Source: Bacteroidetes bacterium UBA5697 (lineage in GTDB: Bacteria > Bacteroidota > Bacteroidia > B-17B0 > Aurantibacillaceae). From it: a stretch of DNA of 42,900 nt. The stretch's first letter is position 1. Every line of letters begins with the position of its first letter. This document shows positions 24,756 to 32,725 of this stretch, in pieces. The notes beneath the pieces were generated by a model. The model was not told the origin of the DNA. It did no database searches and saw only the letters and a list, made by a program, of their open reading frames with translations. Location: assembly GCA_002420145.1 (NCBI GenBank), contig DIHL01000045.1, forward strand, positions 1 to 42,900, in the 5' to 3' direction. Position numbers and translations under genes: made by a program.

Positions 24756-25182
24756 ATATAGTATATCCTGCCTTTTCAGCAGGATAAGTGTTAAAGGTTC
24801 CCATTGCTTTTGCTATCACAATATTGTTTCTTTCTGGGCAAATAATATCGCCACTTGTTACAATTAATCGTTTACCTTGACTTTCAACTTTTCCAATTCC
24901 TTGCAAAGTATCTCCTTCAAAAGCTGCCGATAAAAAATTGATTTTAAATTCAATGGTTGAAACAATATGATGATCATTTGCAGAAACGGATAATGCTGTC
25001 ACTCCCAATAAACCATCCATTAAAGCAGATATAACACCTCCGTGCGCTGCTAATGGCGTTGCTAAATGTTCTTGTTTAATGGTAATAAAATAATGTACCA
25101 AACCTGGTTCAATAATTTTAAAATCCATTCCTAATGTTTTTCCGAAATGGTTATTGGATACATATTGTTCTATCAGAGTCAT
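24754..25182 (-). CDS. PaaI-type hotdog-fold thioesterase
   Basis: This 142-aa protein has full hotdog length. The motif HGGVISALMDGLLG (His47, Gly48-49, catalytic Asp56) is that of PaaI/YbgC-like acyl-CoA thioesterases. The strand VSTIEFKINFLSAAFEGDTLQG supports the fold. It would hydrolyse acyl- or aryl-CoA esters, substrate unknown. It lies 45 bases after the efflux adaptor gene on the same strand and may be read through from that operon, although a functional link is not obvious. Confidence 0.85.
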   Translation of the reverse strand: MTLIEQYVSNNHFGKTLGMDFKIIEPGLVHYFITIKQEHLATPLAAHGGVISALMDGLLGVTALSVSANDHHIVSTIEFKINFLSAAFEGDTLQGIGKVESQGKRLIVTSGDIICPERNNIVIAKAMGTFNTYPAEKAGYTI

Positions 25183-25227
25183 TTGTTTTTAATTATGGTT
25201 TGAAGATAATCATTTGTTTAAAATCAA

Positions 25228-26361
25228 CTACTCCTCAGATTTGTTTTTTAATTGCATCAATAACGAATAAGCACCTTTAGTTACAATATTAGAATTAGAA
25301 ATATCTTTTCCATCCAACGTAATAACCTCGGTATAACCATTTTCAGAACTTCCTTTTTTAATTTCTACTAATTCAAATTGAAGTTTGTTTGTTGTCATAA
25401 AAATATAATCTTTTCCTTCATGACTCACGATCGCCTCATCATTAACTGCTAAAACATTATTTAGTTTAGTTTCAACTTCGGCATTCATATACATTCCTGG
25501 TAATAATGTTTTATCGTAATCTGCAAAATGGCAATGTACTTCGGCACCTCTATCAGAAGATAAATCCTGACTGATTAAAATGATTTCGCAAGGATGTTTT
25601 TTATCGGGCTGGTTATTATTATAAGCTAATAATTTTTGTCCGATAGATAATTTATCTAAATCTTTTTCAAACACTGTTAGGTTTAAATGAATATCTTCTG
25701 GATTAATTAATTCGAATAATACATCTGAAGGATTGACATATTTTCCAATGTTTACGTTGACTTTAGAAACAAATCCATCAATAGAAGAATAGACGTTGAT
25801 GCTTCTAGATAAATTAGATTCATTTAAATTTTCAGGATTAATATTGATTAATCTTAATTTTTCAGCCAAGGCACTTAATGAAATTTTTTGCGTTTTGTAT
25901 TCCATTTCTGTTTGTTGAAATACTTTATCGCTACTAGCTTTACTTTGATTTAATTCTTTTTGACGATTGTATTCACTCTCAGCATAGTTGAGTTTTGATT
26001 TTATTGTTAAGTACTCTTGTTGTAATTGAATGTATTGTTGGTCTTCCATACTGGCAATCACTTCGCCTTTTTTGACGTGCATGCCAGGCAACAATTTTGT
26101 TGATTTTAAGAATCCTCCAAATGGTGTACTAACTGATACCATATTTTGTGGTGGCACATCAATTTTTCCATTAAGTTTTAAAACGCTAGAGATTTCTTTT
26201 TTCTCTAATTTTCCTAATTCAATGCTAGCACTCTTGTATTGAGCTTCAGATAAGATTACTGATGTTTCGATAACATCTTGAGTTGTTTCTGTTTCTTCGG
26301 TTTTGCTTCCGCATGAAGACAAAGCGAAAATGATGGCGAATAAAATGATTACGTGGTTCAT
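25228..26361 (-). CDS. RND efflux periplasmic adaptor (CzcB/CusB type) lipoprotein
   Basis: This 377-aa membrane fusion protein has a lipobox (FALSSC, lipid Cys17). In order it has a barrel-sandwich half (VSVSTPFGGFLKSTKLLPGMHVKKGEVIASMED, about 78-110), a helical hairpin (about 110-170), the second lipoyl half (NVYSSIDGFVSKVNVNIGKYVNPSDVLFELI) and a beta-barrel with LLPGMYMNAEVETK. It links the pump to the outer membrane channel encoded just upstream (9-base gap). No His-rich metal-binding tail is seen. Confidence 0.9.
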   Translation of the reverse strand: MNHVIILFAIIFALSSCGSKTEETETTQDVIETSVILSEAQYKSASIELGKLEKKEISSVLKLNGKIDVPPQNMVSVSTPFGGFLKSTKLLPGMHVKKGEVIASMEDQQYIQLQQEYLTIKSKLNYAESEYNRQKELNQSKASSDKVFQQTEMEYKTQKISLSALAEKLRLININPENLNESNLSRSINVYSSIDGFVSKVNVNIGKYVNPSDVLFELINPEDIHLNLTVFEKDLDKLSIGQKLLAYNNNQPDKKHPCEIILISQDLSSDRGAEVHCHFADYDKTLLPGMYMNAEVETKLNNVLAVNDEAIVSHEGKDYIFMTTNKLQFELVEIKKGSSENGYTEVITLDGKDISNSNIVTKGAYSLLMQLKNKSEE

Positions 26362-26370
26362 ATTTCTTTT

Positions 26371-27627
26371 TTATTTAGTAGTTAAATAATTGATTTGAAT
26401 GATTGATTCGTTTAAGTTTTTAATAGCATCTAAATAGTTAGATTGAATATTAATAGCTTGATTAGTAAGCATTACCCAATCTAAATAATTAATTTCACCA
26501 TTCATAAATTGCTTGTTAGCAGTTTCTAAAATTAACTGAGCATTTTTTAATCCAGTAGTTTCAAAATAATTAACTGCTGCTAAATCAGTTTGATATTGAC
26601 TTAAAACAGATTGATATTGATTTTCTAAACTGTTTTTCTCTAATACATAGCTGTTTTCTGAAATGCTTTGGTTTATTTTAGAAGCATTGATTTTCGCTTT
26701 TTGCGCTCCAAAAAATAAAGGTATTCCTAAACCAACTTGCATCGATTGAAATCTTGAAGAAGATGTGTAGATTTTATTATCTGCTCCAGAGCCTTGCATC
26801 GTCATATTATAATATCCAATATTAAAGTCGGGCAGTAGTTTTGTTCTTTCAACTTTTCTCGAAATCACGGCTAACTTTTTTTGTTGCTCCATGATTTTTA
26901 AAGAAGGGTGTTGAGCAATTAAACTATTGTCGGAATTAACCTGTATATCCAATTTGAAATTTGTTTCAGTTGGAATAAATAAAGTACTTGTATTTAACAG
27001 TAAACTAAATTGCAATTGAGTGATTTCTAAATCTTGTTGTAATTGTTTTAATTGAATAGAAATAGTTCCTCGTTGCGATTCGGCTGTTGTTTTTTCTAAA
27101 ATATTACTTTCACCTTTCGTGAAACGTAAATTAGTTTTCTCTAAAAAATTAGCATAAATACTATCATTTTTTAATAGTAATTTTTCTTTCTCTTTTAAAT
27201 ACAAATACGTATAAAATGTTTGTCGAACATACTTTTTGGTTTCAGCTTCTTTTAATGTTACATTTATGATTGATGTCTTCCATTCTTCGCTTAGCAACTG
27301 TTTTTGTTTGATATACACTGTTGGGAAATTAAAAGATTGAGAGACTCCAAAGCGATTATCATTATAATAACTATTTAACTGCCCGTATTCTCCAATAATA
27401 TCGGTTTGAGGAATAGACGCAGATGTTTTTATTATTTTTTTCTGATAGTCTGATTTTAGTTTTTCATTTTTAACGGTTAAGTTATTTTTAAGAGCTGTAT
27501 CAATGGCTGCTTTCAAATTAATTGGTGTTTGAGAAACTAGGAATTGGCAATTGGCAATAGTCAATAAGCAAATTAGCAAATAGCTCAATTCTTTTGGTTT
27601 TAATTTTTTTATTGCTTTGTTTTTCAT
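26371..27627 (-). CDS. TolC-family outer membrane efflux protein (CzcC/CusC type)
   Basis: This 418-aa protein has an N-terminal signal peptide preceded by an unusually long charged stretch (MKNKAIKKLKPKELSY). Two OEP repeats follow, of long amphipathic helices and short strands, starting NLKAAIDTALKNNLTVKN, with a second copy near residue 230. It forms the outer membrane channel of the tripartite metal pump. DNA for residues about 13-29 contains AATTGGC-type short repeats, so the signal-peptide region may be rebuilt or extended. Its ATG follows the four-helix-bundle stop by 2 bases. Confidence 0.88.
   Translation of the reverse strand: MKNKAIKKLKPKELSYLLICLLTIANCQFLVSQTPINLKAAIDTALKNNLTVKNEKLKSDYQKKIIKTSASIPQTDIIGEYGQLNSYYNDNRFGVSQSFNFPTVYIKQKQLLSEEWKTSIINVTLKEAETKKYVRQTFYTYLYLKEKEKLLLKNDSIYANFLEKTNLRFTKGESNILEKTTAESQRGTISIQLKQLQQDLEITQLQFSLLLNTSTLFIPTETNFKLDIQVNSDNSLIAQHPSLKIMEQQKKLAVISRKVERTKLLPDFNIGYYNMTMQGSGADNKIYTSSSRFQSMQVGLGIPLFFGAQKAKINASKINQSISENSYVLEKNSLENQYQSVLSQYQTDLAAVNYFETTGLKNAQLILETANKQFMNGEINYLDWVMLTNQAINIQSNYLDAIKNLNESIIQINYLTTK
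27541..27590. repeat. Degenerate AATTGGC/TTAGCAA short-repeat tract (left flank)
   Basis: Plus-strand TTGGCAATTGGCAATAG is followed by AATAAGCAAATTAGCAAATAGC. Low-complexity tracts of this kind recur in Bacteroidota. It falls inside the TolC-like signal-peptide coding region, on one side of the four-helix-bundle gene. A similar tract lies on the other side at about 28021-28057. Confidence 0.35.
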
Positions 27628-27629
27628 GA

Positions 27630-27995
27630 TTAATATTTTTCAGGATTTTTAATAGCATGAGCAATGAGTCTTCCAACCTCTTCATTTCGTTCTATTAAAT
27701 TTTTATGAGAATCTATATTTATATATTCACAAGCTAAAGCAAAGTCTATCCAAACACCTGTTTCCGAATTTTCTGCGTCACAATCTGAAAATTTTGATAC
27801 AAAGTGGGCTGGATACTGTTTTTTTCTGTATGCTTCTGCAAGATTTGCACAAACACTTCTTGAAGAACGCCTAACTTGATCTGTAAGAGAATATTTTTCT
27901 TCCTTTGGAAATGATTTACTGATTTGAAAAATTTCCATAGCTTGTGTAAAAGCTTTTTTATATAAGGTAGTTTCTTTAAAATTTTTAGCACTCAT
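27630..27995 (-). CDS. Four-helix bundle protein (23S rRNA IVS / S23 family)
   Basis: This 121-aa protein starts MSAKNFKETTLYKKAFTQAMEIFQISKSFPKEEKYSLTDQ. Its family signature is LTDQVRRSSRSVCANLAEAYRK (about 37-58), followed by two more helices. The family is known from intervening sequences in 23S rRNA genes and from free-standing genes. The Avd accessory protein of diversity-generating retroelements shares the fold. Its role here is unknown. It sits between the pump (20-base gap) and channel (2-base gap) genes of a metal efflux operon, and this looks like an insertion into a conserved gene order. Confidence 0.85.
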   Translation of the reverse strand: MSAKNFKETTLYKKAFTQAMEIFQISKSFPKEEKYSLTDQVRRSSRSVCANLAEAYRKKQYPAHFVSKFSDCDAENSETGVWIDFALACEYINIDSHKNLIERNEEVGRLIAHAIKNPEKY

Positions 27996-28015
27996 AATTT
28001 TACTTTTTTATGTAT

Positions 28016-31000
28016 TTATTTTTGCTGATTGTCAATTGCAGATTGCTTATTTGTCATCCCTTTTTCAAAAAGTATATACAAAATTGGTAAAACAAATAAG
28101 GTTAAGAAAGTCGCAATCATCAAGCCTCCAATTACTACAGTTGCTAAAGGTCTTTGAACTTCGGCACCAGCACCATTACTTATAGCCATTGGTAAGAATC
28201 CTAAGGAAGCTACAAAGGCTGTCATTAAAACTGGACGTAAACGTACTTTTGTGCCTTGTAATACAATTTGTTTTAAATCTGTTTCTCCATTTTTTTTAAT
28301 GCGATTGTATTCGGATATTAATACAATACCGTTGAGAACTGCTACGCCAAATAAAGCAATAAATCCAATACCTGCACTGATACTAAATGGCATTCCCCGC
28401 AATGCTAAAAAGAAAATACCACCTATGGCCGAAAGTGGAATAGCTGAGTAAATTAGTAATCCTTGTTTAACGGAATTAAAAGCGAAATAGAGCAGTATAA
28501 ATATTAATACCAATGAAATAGGAACTGCTAATGATAAACGTTTTTTTGCAGCTACTAGATTCTCGAATGCGCCGCCGTAGCTTACATAGTAGCCTGTTGG
28601 TAGTTTAATGTTTTTTTCTATTTGAGTTTGTAAGTCATTTACAATGCTTTGTACGTCTCTGTCGCCAACATTAAAGCCTACAATAATTCTGCGTTTAGCA
28701 TCATCTCTTTGAATTTGATTGACACTTTCCTCAATGGAAATATCTGCTACCTGATTTAAAGGTATTTGAGTTCCTTGTGGTGTTGGAATTAATAGGTTCT
28801 GCACGTCTTCCAGGTTCTTCCTTTGTTCTCCAGCCAAACGAACCACTAAATCAAAACGCTTTTCATCTTCAAAAATTAAACCGCTGCTTTGTCCAGCAAA
28901 TGCTGTGTTTACTACTTTATTAATATCCTGGATATTTAAACCGTATTGTGCCATTAAATTTCGGTTGTATTTAATTATTAATTGAGGAAGTCCGTCAATA
29001 GGTTCAACATAAATATTTTCAGCCCCATCAATTTTATGGGCAATATTCCCTAGTAGTTTTGAGTATTTTGAAAGTGTATCTAAGTTTTCGCCAAACAGTT
29101 TACACACTACATCTTGTTTTGCACCTGTCATTAATTCGTTAAAACGCATAGCAACAGGATATTGAAAGCTATATGTAACGCCTGGAATATCTTCTAATGC
29201 TTTACTCATTTTTTCGGAAAGTTCGTTCCAGGAGTCGGCAGATGTCCATTCTGATTTATCTTTTAAAATAATCATCATATCAGATGCTTCCATAGGCATT
29301 GGGTCGGTTGGAATTTCTCCGCTTCCTGTTTTTCCAACAACTTTTTCAACTTCAGGGAATTTTTTGAGTAAGATGTGTGCTGACTTTAAAATGGCTTCAG
29401 ATGACGTTGTTATATTACTTCCTGTTAAAACTCTTGTTTCTACAGCAAAATCGCCTTCAGGTAATTCGGGGATAAATTCGCCACCAAGCGTTGAAAGAAT
29501 AATCAATGATATCGTAAATAAAATTACTACAGAACCAATAATTGTTTTTGGTATAGTTAAAGCTTGTATTAAATAAGTTTGATGTATCCGTTCTAACACT
29601 TCCATCATTTTATCTGAAATATTTTTTTTGTGAGAAATATTTTTACTTAAAAACAAAGCGCTCATCATTGGAATATAAGTCAATGATAAAATAAATGCCC
29701 CTAATAAAGCAAATGCCACTGTTTGAGCCATAGGCTTAAACATTTTCCCTTCGATACCTTGTAATGTGAAAATGGGTAAATACACGGCCAATATTATTAA
29801 TTCACCAAATACAGCTGCATTTCTCATTCTTGTGGAAGTATTATAAACGATATCGTCCATTTGCAACTGCGACAATTTATTTTGATTTGAAATGTGTAAT
29901 TGAAACATACATGCTTCTACTATAATGACGGCACCGTCTACAATTAATCCAAAATCTAATGCTCCTAAACTCATTAAATTGCCACTTACACCAAATATAT
30001 TCATCATAATAACAGCAAATAACATTGCTAAAGGAATTACGGAAGCAACAATAATTCCTGCCCTTAAATTTCCAAGAAATAAAACCAATATCAGAATTAC
30101 AATTAATGCACCTTCTAATAAATTTTTTGAAACTGTACTAATAGCACTATTTACCATTTTTGTACGATCCAAAAAGGGTTCAAGTTTTACACCTTTTGGT
30201 AATGTTTTTTGTATTTGTGTAATTTTTTCTTTTACATCTTTTATTACTCGGCTGCTATTATCGCCTTTTAGCATCATCACAACGGCTCCTGCTACTTCGT
30301 TTTCATCATTATATGTTATTGCTCCATAACGCGTGGCATTGCCTATACGGACTTCAGCAACATCTTTTATTAATAATGGCGTTCCATTCGCTAAATTTTT
30401 GACAACTATATTTTTAATATCGTCAATCGATGCAATTAATCCTTCGGCACGAATATATAGTACCGTAGATGCTTTTTCGATATAGGCACCTCCTGTATTT
30501 TCATTGTTTTTTTCTAAAGCCGTGAAAACATCGCTAATGGTAACATTATATGATTTTAGATTATTTGGATTAATGGCTACTTCATATTGTTTTACTCTAC
30601 CACCAAAACTGCTAACATCGGCAACTCCTTTTACGCTTATCAATTGTCGTTTTACAATCCAATCCTGAATAGTTCTTAATTCTGTTGCATTGTATTTAGA
30701 TTCATAACCAGGTTCTGGTTTTAAAACATATTGATAAATTTCGCCTAAGCCTGTAGTTACAGGTGCTAATTTAGGCTCACCAACTCCTTTCGGGATTTGT
30801 GATTGAGCAATAGTTAATCGTTCGGTAACTTGTTGCCTAGCCCAATATATATCTACATCATCATCAAATACAATTGTGATTAATGATAATCCAAATCTTG
30901 AGAAACTGCGAATTTCTTTTAGCCCTGGTATGTTACTATTGGCTTGTTCAATAGGAAAAGTTATCAATCGTTCCACATCAGGAGCACCTAGCGATGGCGT

Positions 31001-31156
31001 AACGGTAATTACTTGTACCTGATTATCCGTAATATCGGGCACTGCATCAATTGGTAATTGAGTTATTTGAAAACTACCATAACCAATAAGGGCAATAATA
31101 AAAAGCCCTACAATGAGTTTGTTTTTGATTGAAAAATCAATGATTTTATTTAGCAT
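28016..31156 (-). CDS. Heavy-metal efflux RND pump, CzcA type
   Basis: This 1046-aa inner membrane antiporter has full HME-RND length. It has TM1 (about 12-30), a first periplasmic loop with GAPDVERLITFPIE, TM2-6 (about 345-500), a second loop and TM7-12 (about 870-1035). The TM4 signature DFGLIVDGAVIIVE (Asp401, Asp407, Glu414) follows the DFG-x3-DGA-x3-VE pattern of divalent-cation pumps (Zn, Co, Cd, Ni). Cu(I)/Ag(I) pumps have a different TM4 pattern, so Czc-like function is favoured. Its last residues (NKQSAIDNQQK) are encoded by short-repeat DNA. It probably works with the TolC-like and adaptor proteins downstream. Confidence 0.93.
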   Translation of the reverse strand: MLNKIIDFSIKNKLIVGLFIIALIGYGSFQITQLPIDAVPDITDNQVQVITVTPSLGAPDVERLITFPIEQANSNIPGLKEIRSFSRFGLSLITIVFDDDVDIYWARQQVTERLTIAQSQIPKGVGEPKLAPVTTGLGEIYQYVLKPEPGYESKYNATELRTIQDWIVKRQLISVKGVADVSSFGGRVKQYEVAINPNNLKSYNVTISDVFTALEKNNENTGGAYIEKASTVLYIRAEGLIASIDDIKNIVVKNLANGTPLLIKDVAEVRIGNATRYGAITYNDENEVAGAVVMMLKGDNSSRVIKDVKEKITQIQKTLPKGVKLEPFLDRTKMVNSAISTVSKNLLEGALIVILILVLFLGNLRAGIIVASVIPLAMLFAVIMMNIFGVSGNLMSLGALDFGLIVDGAVIIVEACMFQLHISNQNKLSQLQMDDIVYNTSTRMRNAAVFGELIILAVYLPIFTLQGIEGKMFKPMAQTVAFALLGAFILSLTYIPMMSALFLSKNISHKKNISDKMMEVLERIHQTYLIQALTIPKTIIGSVVILFTISLIILSTLGGEFIPELPEGDFAVETRVLTGSNITTSSEAILKSAHILLKKFPEVEKVVGKTGSGEIPTDPMPMEASDMMIILKDKSEWTSADSWNELSEKMSKALEDIPGVTYSFQYPVAMRFNELMTGAKQDVVCKLFGENLDTLSKYSKLLGNIAHKIDGAENIYVEPIDGLPQLIIKYNRNLMAQYGLNIQDINKVVNTAFAGQSSGLIFEDEKRFDLVVRLAGEQRKNLEDVQNLLIPTPQGTQIPLNQVADISIEESVNQIQRDDAKRRIIVGFNVGDRDVQSIVNDLQTQIEKNIKLPTGYYVSYGGAFENLVAAKKRLSLAVPISLVLIFILLYFAFNSVKQGLLIYSAIPLSAIGGIFFLALRGMPFSISAGIGFIALFGVAVLNGIVLISEYNRIKKNGETDLKQIVLQGTKVRLRPVLMTAFVASLGFLPMAISNGAGAEVQRPLATVVIGGLMIATFLTLFVLPILYILFEKGMTNKQSAIDNQQK
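28021..28057. repeat. Degenerate short-repeat tract (right flank)
   Basis: The plus strand contains GATTGTCAATTGCAGATTGC followed by TTATTTGTC. Its reverse complement shares AATAAGCAA and CAATTG words with the tract at 27541-27590. It encodes the C-terminal tail of the CzcA-like pump and borders the four-helix-bundle gene. Confidence 0.3.
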
Positions 31157-31201
31157 AATGAGTAATTGGTAATATTATTTGATAGAAAGTACATCAAAAA
31201 G

Positions 31202-31224
31202 CATATATACTTACAGTATATATG
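31202..31224. repeat. AT-rich hairpin between the small exported-protein gene and czcA
   Basis: CATATATAC (31202-31210) and GTATATATG (31216-31224) form a perfect 9-bp stem with a 5-base loop. On the minus strand it is followed by CTTTTTGATG. It could be an attenuator or weak terminator before the pump gene, or a regulator-binding dyad. Confidence 0.5.
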
Positions 31225-31246
31225 GATTTCGAAAAATCAAAATTAA

Positions 31247-31633
31247 TTAGCAAGATTTTGGCGGCTGCCAAATAGAAGATAAATAAGCCGAGCTTATAAA
31301 TTCAGATGAATAGGTGTTATAAGATTTTGCTTCAATAGGAGTTGTTTTTACATCTAATTGAAAAGCTTCAAATGACACAAATGCTATATGACTTACATTT
31401 CCACAATTATGATGTGATTTAAATGGTAAATCTGTATCATCTGTATTGTGAGTAATTCCATTATCAGCATCAGAATAATGCATGGTTAAAAAATCAATCA
31501 AAGTTGTTTTACTGTTCTCTGATTTATGTTCCATAAAATGCTCTATCAATTGCGGAAGTTTAAAAAATTCATGCAATTCTGTAGCAGAAACTACATAAAT
31601 AGATAGAAACAATATGGCAATTAGTTTTTTCAA
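31247..31633 (-). CDS. Small exported protein leading the metal-efflux operon
   Basis: This 128-aa protein starts at TTG (31633). The signal peptide MKKLIAILFLSIYVVSA directly follows that codon, and no in-frame ATG exists upstream. The mature part begins TELHEFFKLPQLIEHFMEHK. It contains several His residues and FLTMHYSDAD, LPFKSHHNC and a C-terminal PPKSC. Similar TELHE...LPFKS proteins occur beside CzcA-type pumps in Bacteroidota. I know no assigned function. His and Cys content suggests metal binding in the periplasm, as inference. It is 90 bases upstream of the pump gene, with a hairpin between them. Confidence 0.7.
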   Translation of the reverse strand: MKKLIAILFLSIYVVSATELHEFFKLPQLIEHFMEHKSENSKTTLIDFLTMHYSDADNGITHNTDDTDLPFKSHHNCGNVSHIAFVSFEAFQLDVKTTPIEAKSYNTYSSEFISSAYLSSIWQPPKSC

Positions 31634-31721
31634 CGAAACGAAGATATGTAAAAAAATGTAAATTTCAATATGCGCTATTTGAGTAGGCTGGTAAAACTAA
31701 TTTTGACTTATACAATAGTAT

Positions 31722-31737
31722 TGTAACAAATGTAACC
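31722..31737 (+). promoter_or_regulatory. Crp/Fnr-type operator A, upstream of tauE-like gene
   Basis: TGTAAC-AAAT-GTAACC fits the island consensus TGTAAC-N4-GTWACM. Its centre (31729.5) is 29.5 bases upstream of a -7-like box CACCTTTG (31759-31766). This spacing is shared with the sites at 32628, 35014 and 38090. Confidence 0.65.
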
Positions 31738-31788
31738 GTTAAATGATTTTTATCATGCCACCTTTGTGCTGTATTAAAAATCATAATC

Positions 31789-32586
31789 ATGGAAATAATA
31801 GGTTACATCTCTTCAATTTTAATTGGAATCTCTTTAGGCCTCATCGGAAGTGGTGGGAGTATTTTAACAGTACCAGTATTGGTATATTTATTTTCTGTTG
31901 ATGCTGTTGCAGCCACAGCATATTCCTTATTTATTGTTGGATTTACAGCAGCTATTGGCTCGGTAGGTTATTTCAAAAAAGGATTAGTAAATATCAAAAC
32001 CGCTTTGGTTTTTGGTGCACCATCCATCGTTGCTGTTTTTTTAACGAGAGCTTATATCGTACCAGCAATTCCCAAAGAAGTTTTTTCGGTGGGCGACTTT
32101 ATGGTTACTAAAAGTATTTTAATGATGTTATTATTTGCTGTTTTGATGGTTGTAGCATCATTCAGTATGATTAAAAAAGATAAAAAGAAAAAAGAAGAAG
32201 ATCTAGGCCCACAAAAATTTAACTATCCTGTTATTTTGTTAGAAGGAGCAGTGGTTGGAATGGTAACTGGTTTAGTAGGAGCAGGCGGCGGATTCTTAAT
32301 TATACCTGCTTTAGTGCTCTTATCTAAATTGCCAATGAAAGAGGCTGTTGGAACATCATTAGTAATTATAGCGGCTAAATCATTAATCGGCTTTTTTGGC
32401 GAAGGTGGAGAAACAGTTATCGATTGGACACTTTTAGCTTCCGTAGCAGCTTTTGCAACAGTTGGTATTTTTATAGGAATTTATTTATCCAAAAAAATTG
32501 ATGGAGCAAAATTAAAACCAATGTTTGGTTGGTTCGTCTTAATCATGGGAGTGTATATTATCATTAAAGAAACACTCTTAAAATAA
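31789..32586 (+). CDS. TauE/SafE family sulfite/anion exporter
   Basis: This 265-aa membrane protein has two repeated halves of about four helices each. They open with LIGISLGLIGSGGSILTVPVLVYL and VVGMVTGLVGAGGGFLIIPALVLL, the Gly-rich signature of TauE/SafE (PF01925). Family members export sulfite, sulfoacetate or related organosulfur anions. It is the first gene of the sulfur island, just before a CstB-like persulfide dioxygenase. That enzyme releases sulfite, so sulfite efflux is the likely role. It has its own promoter region with operator A. Confidence 0.88.
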   Translation: MEIIGYISSILIGISLGLIGSGGSILTVPVLVYLFSVDAVAATAYSLFIVGFTAAIGSVGYFKKGLVNIKTALVFGAPSIVAVFLTRAYIVPAIPKEVFSVGDFMVTKSILMMLLFAVLMVVASFSMIKKDKKKKEEDLGPQKFNYPVILLEGAVVGMVTGLVGAGGGFLIIPALVLLSKLPMKEAVGTSLVIIAAKSLIGFFGEGGETVIDWTLLASVAAFATVGIFIGIYLSKKIDGAKLKPMFGWFVLIMGVYIIIKETLLK

Positions 32587-32588
32587 AA

Positions 32589-32604
32589 TGTAACCATTGT
32601 TACA
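32589..32604 (+). promoter_or_regulatory. Crp/Fnr-type operator B (distal), upstream of the persulfide dioxygenase gene
   Basis: TGTAAC-CATT-GTTACA is a perfect dyad and the best match in the window. It lies 39 bases upstream of operator C (centre to centre) and starts 2 bases after the tauE-like stop codon. Confidence 0.7.
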
Positions 32605-32627
32605 CATAATAAAATCAAGTAGTTGAG

Positions 32628-32643
32628 TGTAATAAATGTTACC
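32628..32643 (+). promoter_or_regulatory. Crp/Fnr-type operator C (proximal), upstream of the persulfide dioxygenase gene
   Basis: TGTAAT-AAAT-GTTACC, centre 32635.5, is 29.5 bases upstream of the exact -7 box TACCTTTG (32665-32672). The spacing suggests an activator bound near -41. Confidence 0.68.
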
Positions 32644-32664
32644 ATTAAATAAATAAAACCACAA

Positions 32665-32672
32665 TACCTTTG
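32665..32672 (+). promoter_or_regulatory. -7 box of the persulfide dioxygenase operon
   Basis: TACCTTTG matches TAnnTTTG exactly. It lies 53 bases before the ATG at 32726, with operators B and C just upstream. Confidence 0.6.
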
Positions 32673-32725
32673 ACTCATAAATAATTAAACAAATAAATAA
32701 AAACAACAATTAAAAAATAAATCAA

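Noticed and set aside
27630..27995. Diversity-generating retroelement (Avd-like protein)
   Set aside because: No reverse transcriptase and no template/variable repeat pair are seen around the gene. The fold alone does not support it.
27630..27995. 23S rRNA intervening sequence
   Set aside because: No rRNA sequence flanks the gene. It lies inside a protein-coding operon.
29170..29185. TGTAAC inside czcA and other coding regions as extra operators
   Set aside because: These are single half-sites within coding sequence without the partner half or a nearby -7 box.
29925..30329. Plus-strand 134-codon frame inside czcA
   Set aside because: It is antisense to conserved membrane segments of the pump. 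Its composition is explained by the reverse of hydrophobic codons.
28016..31156. CusA (copper/silver) assignment
   Set aside because: The TM4 sequence fits the divalent-cation pattern, and no CusF-like gene is nearby.
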